Of a stretch of DNA of 8,678 nucleotides, positions 6,433 through 8,678 are shown one piece after another. The notes under the pieces are model-generated. The model had not been told where the DNA came from. It worked only from the letters and a program-made list of their open reading frames with translations, and ran no database searches. This DNA comes from Rhodocyclaceae bacterium (lineage in GTDB: Bacteria; Pseudomonadota; Gammaproteobacteria; Burkholderiales; Rhodocyclaceae): the NCBI GenBank assembly GCA_016791085.1, contig JAEUNN010000619.1, positions 1-8,678 on the forward strand, read 5' to 3'. The translations under genes and the position numbers were made by a program. Numbering within the stretch: the first letter of the stretch is position 1; the number at the start of each line of letters is the position of its first letter.

Positions 6433-6927
6433 TCAGTTGCGGCGTGCGTAAGCGCGTTTGATCAGGTGATCCAGCGACAGCGGGCCGGGGCCGTGTGCCA
6501 GCGTGACCAGCATGAACAGGCCCCAGTACTGGTGATCTTTAAGTCCGACTTCGCCCAGATCCGGGTAGGACAGCACCGCCACGATGTTGAACACGAACAG
6601 CGCCAGCGCCGCGAAGCGCGTGCCCAGGCCCAGCGCGAGCAACACCGGCAGCGTCAATTCCGCGACGGTGCCCAGTACGGCCGCCAGCATGGGCGACAGC
6701 AGGGGCACGGCATATTCGTTTTCGAACAGCGCGACGGTGGTGTCCCAGCTGGCGATTTTGGTCAGGCCGGAGCGGAAAAACACATAGGCGACCAACACGC
6801 GCAGCGCGAGGTCCACCACCGGCGACACATAGCGGGTTTGTTCCACGACTGCCCGCACGACCGCTGCGACGCGGTCCAGCGCGCCGCGGCGCGCGGGGGA
6901 AGTTTGGCTACGGAAGGCATATTCCAT
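6433..6927 (-). CDS. DoxX-family membrane protein
   Basis: A 164-residue integral membrane protein. After a basic N-terminal arm (1-33) come about four hydrophobic helices (near 36-52, 74-100 as one long or two short segments, 103-120, 133-145). The DoxX-type signature FFRSGLTKIASW is at 50-61, directly after the first helix. DoxX proteins are often encoded in bufferin (gig-type, gold/copper-induced) operons beside the DUF2282 precursor, and this one follows such a precursor by 62 bp; their biochemical role is unsettled. Start 6927 is chosen because AGGAGA lies 7 nt upstream and the longer frame runs back through the precursor gene. The C-terminus ends in LIKRAYARRN, of which LIKRAYA recurs in the cyclase N-terminus. 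Confidence 0.88.
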   Translation of the reverse strand: MEYAFRSQTSPARRGALDRVAAVVRAVVEQTRYVSPVVDLALRVLVAYVFFRSGLTKIASWDTTVALFENEYAVPLLSPMLAAVLGTVAELTLPVLLALGLGTRFAALALFVFNIVAVLSYPDLGEVGLKDHQYWGLFMLVTLAHGPGPLSLDHLIKRAYARRN

Positions 6928-6949
6928 TTGAATCTCTCCTGGGTGGCTG

Positions 6950-6977
6950 CGCGGCGGCCCCCGCGGGGGCCGCCGCG
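6950..6977. repeat. 28-bp perfect GC palindrome between bufA and doxX
   Basis: CGCGGCGGCCCCC (6950-6962), GC, and GGGGGCCGCCGCG (6965-6977) form a flawless palindrome. As RNA this gives a roughly 12-bp GC stem with a tetraloop. It starts 12 bp after the precursor stop codon and ends before the doxX RBS, with no T-run. It probably raises the level of the precursor mRNA relative to doxX by protecting its 3' end or by partial termination. Confidence 0.85.
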
Positions 6978-6989
6978 AATGGGTATTGC

Positions 6990-7256
6990 TTACTTCTTGG
7001 CCACGACGACTTTGCCGCCGGCGATCTTGTCGCAGGTGCCCTTGGGTACGAACACCCAGGCTTCCGCGTCGTTGTCGGTTTTCGCGGTGCCGGCGCAGGC
7101 GCTCTTGCTGGTCGCGCAGTCGTTCTTGCCGGCCTTGACGATACCGGCGCACTTTTCGTTGTCGCCCTTTTCGGCGAGCGCGACACCGGAAGCGGAAGCG
7201 AGACCGAGGGCGATCAGACCGGCGACGGCGTTACGGATGACTTGTTGGCTGTTCAT
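6990..7256 (-). CDS. bufA: DUF2282 bufferin-type RiPP precursor, exported
   Basis: An 88-residue precursor of the DUF2282 family (BufA1, also called GigA in gold-induced operons). Residues 1-28 are a Sec signal peptide with cleavage site ALA|EK. The mature part carries four cysteines at 36, 47, 54 and 75 in the family pattern (KCAG, KNDC, SACAG, PKGTCDKI). In studied members, an MNIO enzyme (DUF692) with a DUF2063-type partner turns core cysteines into heterocycles, and the exported peptide binds copper or similar metals. Neither enzyme is encoded here; only doxX follows. AAGGAG lies 7 nt before the ATG. The longer frame to 7340 is rejected because it crosses the promoter repeats. Promoter, leader and signal-peptide codons are near-copies of those of the gene at 7884-8231. 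The C-terminus is Lys-rich (ends VVVAKK). Confidence 0.9.
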   Translation of the reverse strand: MNSQQVIRNAVAGLIALGLASASGVALAEKGDNEKCAGIVKAGKNDCATSKSACAGTAKTDNDAEAWVFVPKGTCDKIAGGKVVVAKK

Positions 7257-7319
7257 GGCATTACTCCTTGCATAAGTGGGTTGAATTTGCGGAACAGGCG
7301 CATCGCCTATCCGCTGCGT

Positions 7320-7373
7320 ATTCTGGCGACCGGGTTTCACGCGCTTTTCGCGCGTTTGTCACGAATTCATCAC
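7320..7373 (-). promoter_or_regulatory. bufA promoter with four 11-bp-spaced heptamers
   Basis: Reading the minus strand from 7373: GTGATGA (7373-7367), GTGACAA (7362-7356), GCGAAAA (7351-7345) and GTGAAAC (7340-7334), each separated by exactly 4 nt, giving an 11-bp period. Eight bases later comes CAGAAT (7325-7320), a 4/6 match to the sigma-70 -10 box. Direct heptamers with an 11-bp period ending near the -10 are the architecture of PhoB/OmpR-family activator sites. The whole arrangement is conserved upstream of the gene at 7884-8231. The function is inferred. Confidence 0.65.
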
Positions 7374-7778
7374 GCCGCGCGGCGGGACTGCGGGGGACTA
7401 CGTTGGGGCTAGGTAGTTGCCGCAGCGCGCCTCGTGGATGGACGAGGTTCGAGCCGCACCCGGCGCAATGCAGCTTGCGGCCGGGACAAGTCAGGGCGTG
7501 GTGGAGGCGCAGCAGCCCTGTAGCGTGGATGCGCGGGCGGGTTGGGTGGAAACTGCCGGCGGCCGGCGCCAGCGAGCGCCTGCATCGCGGTCCTTCGCGC
7601 GCAGCCTGCGGCCCGCGACGATGCGGCACATGCTTGGAGGCTGAATCGAACGTGTGTCGCCGGCGCGCGCCGGTCCGACGGGGATTGCGCCTGGCAGGCG
7701 TGAGCAGATCCGGGTTTCGCCTGCACGCACACGACGCTAGGCACGCCGGCCGGCGCGCGTATGCTCCGGGCAATGCGT
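7374..7778. other. Gene-free stretch upstream of the bufA promoter
   Basis: About 400 bp between the bufA promoter array and the terminator of the next gene. Open frames exist on both strands but are Arg/Ala/Gly-rich, lack good ribosome binding sites and match nothing I recognise. It contains only short GC palindromes (for example 7660-7673, and a 6-bp hairpin 7430-7435/7442-7447). I see no RNA gene or mobile element. Confidence 0.55.
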
Positions 7779-7812
7779 GAAACGAAAAGCGGGCCGCACC
7801 AGGCGGCCCGCT
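7779..7812 (-). terminator. Rho-independent terminator of the 115-residue protein gene
   Basis: A perfect 10-bp stem (AGCGGGCCGC, 7812-7803, with 7797-7788) and a 5-nt loop are followed on the minus strand by TTTTCGTTTC. It lies 71 bp past the stop codon at 7884. It shows that this gene is a unit separate from bufA. Confidence 0.9.
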
Positions 7813-7883
7813 GAGGGGGAGGCAGAGCACAGCTTGCGGCCGGCCGCGCGCTTGTGCCTGCGCGCGGCGCGGGGCGGGCGCTT

Positions 7884-8231
7884 TCAGTCGCCGAAGAAGG
7901 CGCGATGGTAGGCGGCGTTGCCGTCGATATTGCTGCTGCCGCCGTAAGCGGCCTTGCCGGAGGGCATGTCCGCGCGCGGCTGGCTGCGGCCGCCCTCGCC
8001 GAAAAACGCCATGCTGTAGGCGTCGTGGCCGGACCATTGGTTGCCCGCGCTGCCGTAGGCGGCCTTGCCGGGCATGGCGTCGGAACTGTCGACGATCGCG
8101 TCGCGGCCGTAGAACGCGCGGGTGTAATCGTCATGGCCGGGATCGGCGGCGAACGCCGCGCCCGTGGCGGACACGAAACCCAGGGCGATCAGGCCGGCTA
8201 CTGCACTGCGGAAGACTTGCTTGCTGTTCAT
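7884..8231 (-). CDS. Exported 36-residue-repeat protein, family not recognised
   Basis: A 115-residue protein. Residues 1-28 are a Sec signal peptide (cleavage AFA|AD) closely similar to that of the BufA precursor. The mature part has no cysteine and consists of two 36-residue repeats (33-68, 69-104) plus a partial third (105-115). Each repeat starts with Y-x-x-A-F-[YF]-G (YTRAFYG, YSMAFFG, YHRAFFG); the two full repeats carry MP-(S)-GKAAYG near the end. It is rich in Gly, Ala, Asp, Ser, Tyr and Phe, with His at H33, H69 and H109. I do not recognise the family. Shared promoter and leader with bufA suggest the same inducing condition and the periplasm or outside as location. AAGGAG is 7 nt before the ATG. 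It is monocistronic, with its own terminator. A metal-binding, RiPP-like or surface-assembly role is possible but unproven. Confidence 0.85.
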   Translation of the reverse strand: MNSKQVFRSAVAGLIALGFVSATGAAFAADPGHDDYTRAFYGRDAIVDSSDAMPGKAAYGSAGNQWSGHDAYSMAFFGEGGRSQPRADMPSGKAAYGGSSNIDGNAAYHRAFFGD

Positions 8232-8293
8232 GGCATTGCTCCTTTATCTAGGTGGTTTGAACTGGCGGCAGGCTTATCGCCTATCCGTTGCCC

Positions 8294-8347
8294 ATTCTGG
8301 ACACCGACTTTCACGCGCTTTTCCCGGCTTTCTCACGAATTCGTCAC
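8294..8347 (-). promoter_or_regulatory. Promoter of the repeat-protein gene, second copy of the heptamer array
   Basis: Minus-strand heptamers GTGACGA (8347-8341), GTGAGAA (8336-8330), GGGAAAA (8325-8319) and GTGAAAG (8314-8308) are spaced by 4 nt, followed after 8 nt by CAGAAT (8299-8294). Order, spacing and distance to the start codon match the bufA promoter to within 1 bp. The first two heptamers frame ACGAATTCGT, a 10-bp palindrome. Probable binding site of an OmpR-family regulator. Confidence 0.65.
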
Positions 8348-8400
8348 AAAGCCCGCCTGCACCGCGGAAGGCCGCGGCCAGCCTACGTAGTGCCCGCAAG

Positions 8401-8418
8401 GCGCTTAGGTGTAAGCGC
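8401..8418. promoter_or_regulatory. 18-bp dyad upstream of the response-regulator promoter
   Basis: GCGCTTA (8401-8407) and TAAGCGC (8412-8418) form a perfect inverted repeat with a 4-nt centre. It ends 4 bp before the proposed -35 hexamer at 8423, a position suited to an operator. Its sequence differs from the GTGA heptamers, so a different regulator may bind it. Confidence 0.4.
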
Positions 8419-8422
8419 GAAT

Positions 8423-8450
8423 TTCACTGCCGCGGCACGCCTCCTATAGT
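8423..8450 (+). promoter_or_regulatory. Sigma-70-like promoter for the response regulator
   Basis: TTCACT (8423-8428, 4/6 match) and TATAGT (8445-8450, 5/6 match) are separated by 16 bp. Transcription would begin near 8457, giving a leader of about 50 nt before the ATG at 8508. This fits the divergent layout. Confidence 0.55.
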
Positions 8451-8507
8451 GCGGACATGGCCGGGGCGCGGCACGTTGCGCGCCGTCCCGCGCAGAGGAG
8501 CACCGAC

Positions 8508-8678
8508 ATGAACAAACAGGTACTGGTGATAGAAGATAACGAAGACATCGCGCGGCTTATCCGCCTGCAGCTGTCCGACCTCAACTGCACGGTCAAGCTG
8601 GTGTTCGACGGCCGGCAGGGCGCCGACGAAATCGCCGCGAAAACTTACGACCTCGTGATACTGGACGTGATGCTGCCC
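8508..8678 (+). CDS. Response regulator, N-terminal receiver part (cut by window end)
   Basis: The first 57 codons of a two-component response regulator. The receiver domain shows the acidic pair E9-D10 in VLVIEDNED and the phospho-acceptor D53 in LVILDVMLP, as in OmpR-family regulators. AGAGGAG lies 7 nt before the ATG. The output domain lies outside the window, so OmpR/PhoB class is inferred from receiver style. It is divergent from the repeat-protein gene, whose promoter and that of bufA carry 11-bp direct repeats of the type such regulators bind. A sensor kinase gene may follow downstream. Confidence 0.88.
   Translation, partial: MNKQVLVIEDNEDIARLIRLQLSDLNCTVKLVFDGRQGADEIAAKTYDLVILDVMLP

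Noticed and set aside
4460..6451. 663-codon open frame on the plus strand
   Set aside because: It lies antisense to bdhA and ndh, both of which have complete motifs and ribosome binding sites. Its product is His/Arg/Ala-rich with no recognisable domain, typical of the shadow frame in GC-rich genes.
7257..7340. Longer BufA start at 7340
   Set aside because: It would place coding sequence over the promoter heptamers and the -10-like box and bury the signal peptide inside the protein. The 7256 start has AAGGAG at ideal distance.
7290..7373. ECF-sigma promoter (as drives some bufferin operons)
   Set aside because: I could not find a convincing -35/-10 pair at the right spacing shared by both promoters. 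The heptamer array plus CAGAAT describes the conservation better, although an ECF promoter within the CGGATAGGCGAT block cannot be ruled out.
7268..7780. Plus-strand frame whose start region resembles part of another plus-strand frame at 8164-8511 (RLS-A-SG-R-SRAF)
   Set aside because: The similarity comes from the duplicated promoter block. Differences are spread over all three codon positions (about 5, 3 and 6), which does not indicate coding; the conserved 11-bp repeat array explains the conservation better.
1..8678. tRNA, rRNA, insertion sequence or phage genes
   Set aside because: No cloverleaf, rRNA stretch, transposase motif or terminal inverted repeats were seen on either strand.

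Overview
The window is GC-rich DNA from a proteobacterium, most likely a betaproteobacterium. This rests on base composition, the style of the DUF2282 (bufferin-type) small exported proteins, and a bdhA-patatin-adc cluster that I associate with PHB-making Burkholderiales-like bacteria; no rRNA or tRNA is present to confirm it. Nearly all genes lie on the minus strand. Only a response-regulator gene at the right edge (from 8508) is on the plus strand.

Right part (6433-8678), metal/stress-response type region. A 5'-truncation-free but 3'-cut OmpR-like response regulator gene points right. Divergent from it is a gene for a 115-residue exported protein without cysteine, built of two 36-residue repeats plus a partial third; it ends at a strong intrinsic terminator. 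Next, under its own promoter, comes a DUF2282/BufA-type precursor followed by a DoxX membrane protein. The two small exported-protein genes carry the same duplicated block: about 117 bp of promoter and leader, plus the signal-peptide codons, attached to unrelated mature proteins. Both copies contain four GTGA-type heptamers spaced exactly 11 bp apart, followed 8 bp later by the same CAGAAT -10-like hexamer. This is the layout of PhoB/OmpR-family binding sites, so the neighbouring response regulator is the obvious candidate regulator of both.

Middle part (2127-6343), ketone-body/PHB metabolism and NADH oxidation. A type II NADH dehydrogenase, D-3-hydroxybutyrate dehydrogenase (all substrate-site residues present), a patatin-family lipase and acetoacetate decarboxylase follow one another on the minus strand. 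Together they could take 3-hydroxybutyrate to acetoacetate and on to acetone and CO2, with NDH-2 re-oxidising the NADH.

Left part (1-2178). A second DUF2282/BufA-like gene starts inside the 3' end of adc. It is followed by a 229-bp spacer rich in repeats and hairpins, a six-TM class III nucleotidyl cyclase, and, at the very edge, a start codon with a strong ribosome binding site for another minus-strand gene.

The most interesting points are the shared promoter/signal-peptide module with its 11-bp repeat array beside a response regulator, the unrecognised repeat protein it drives, and two bufferin-like precursors with no MNIO (DUF692) maturase or DUF2063 partner in the window.
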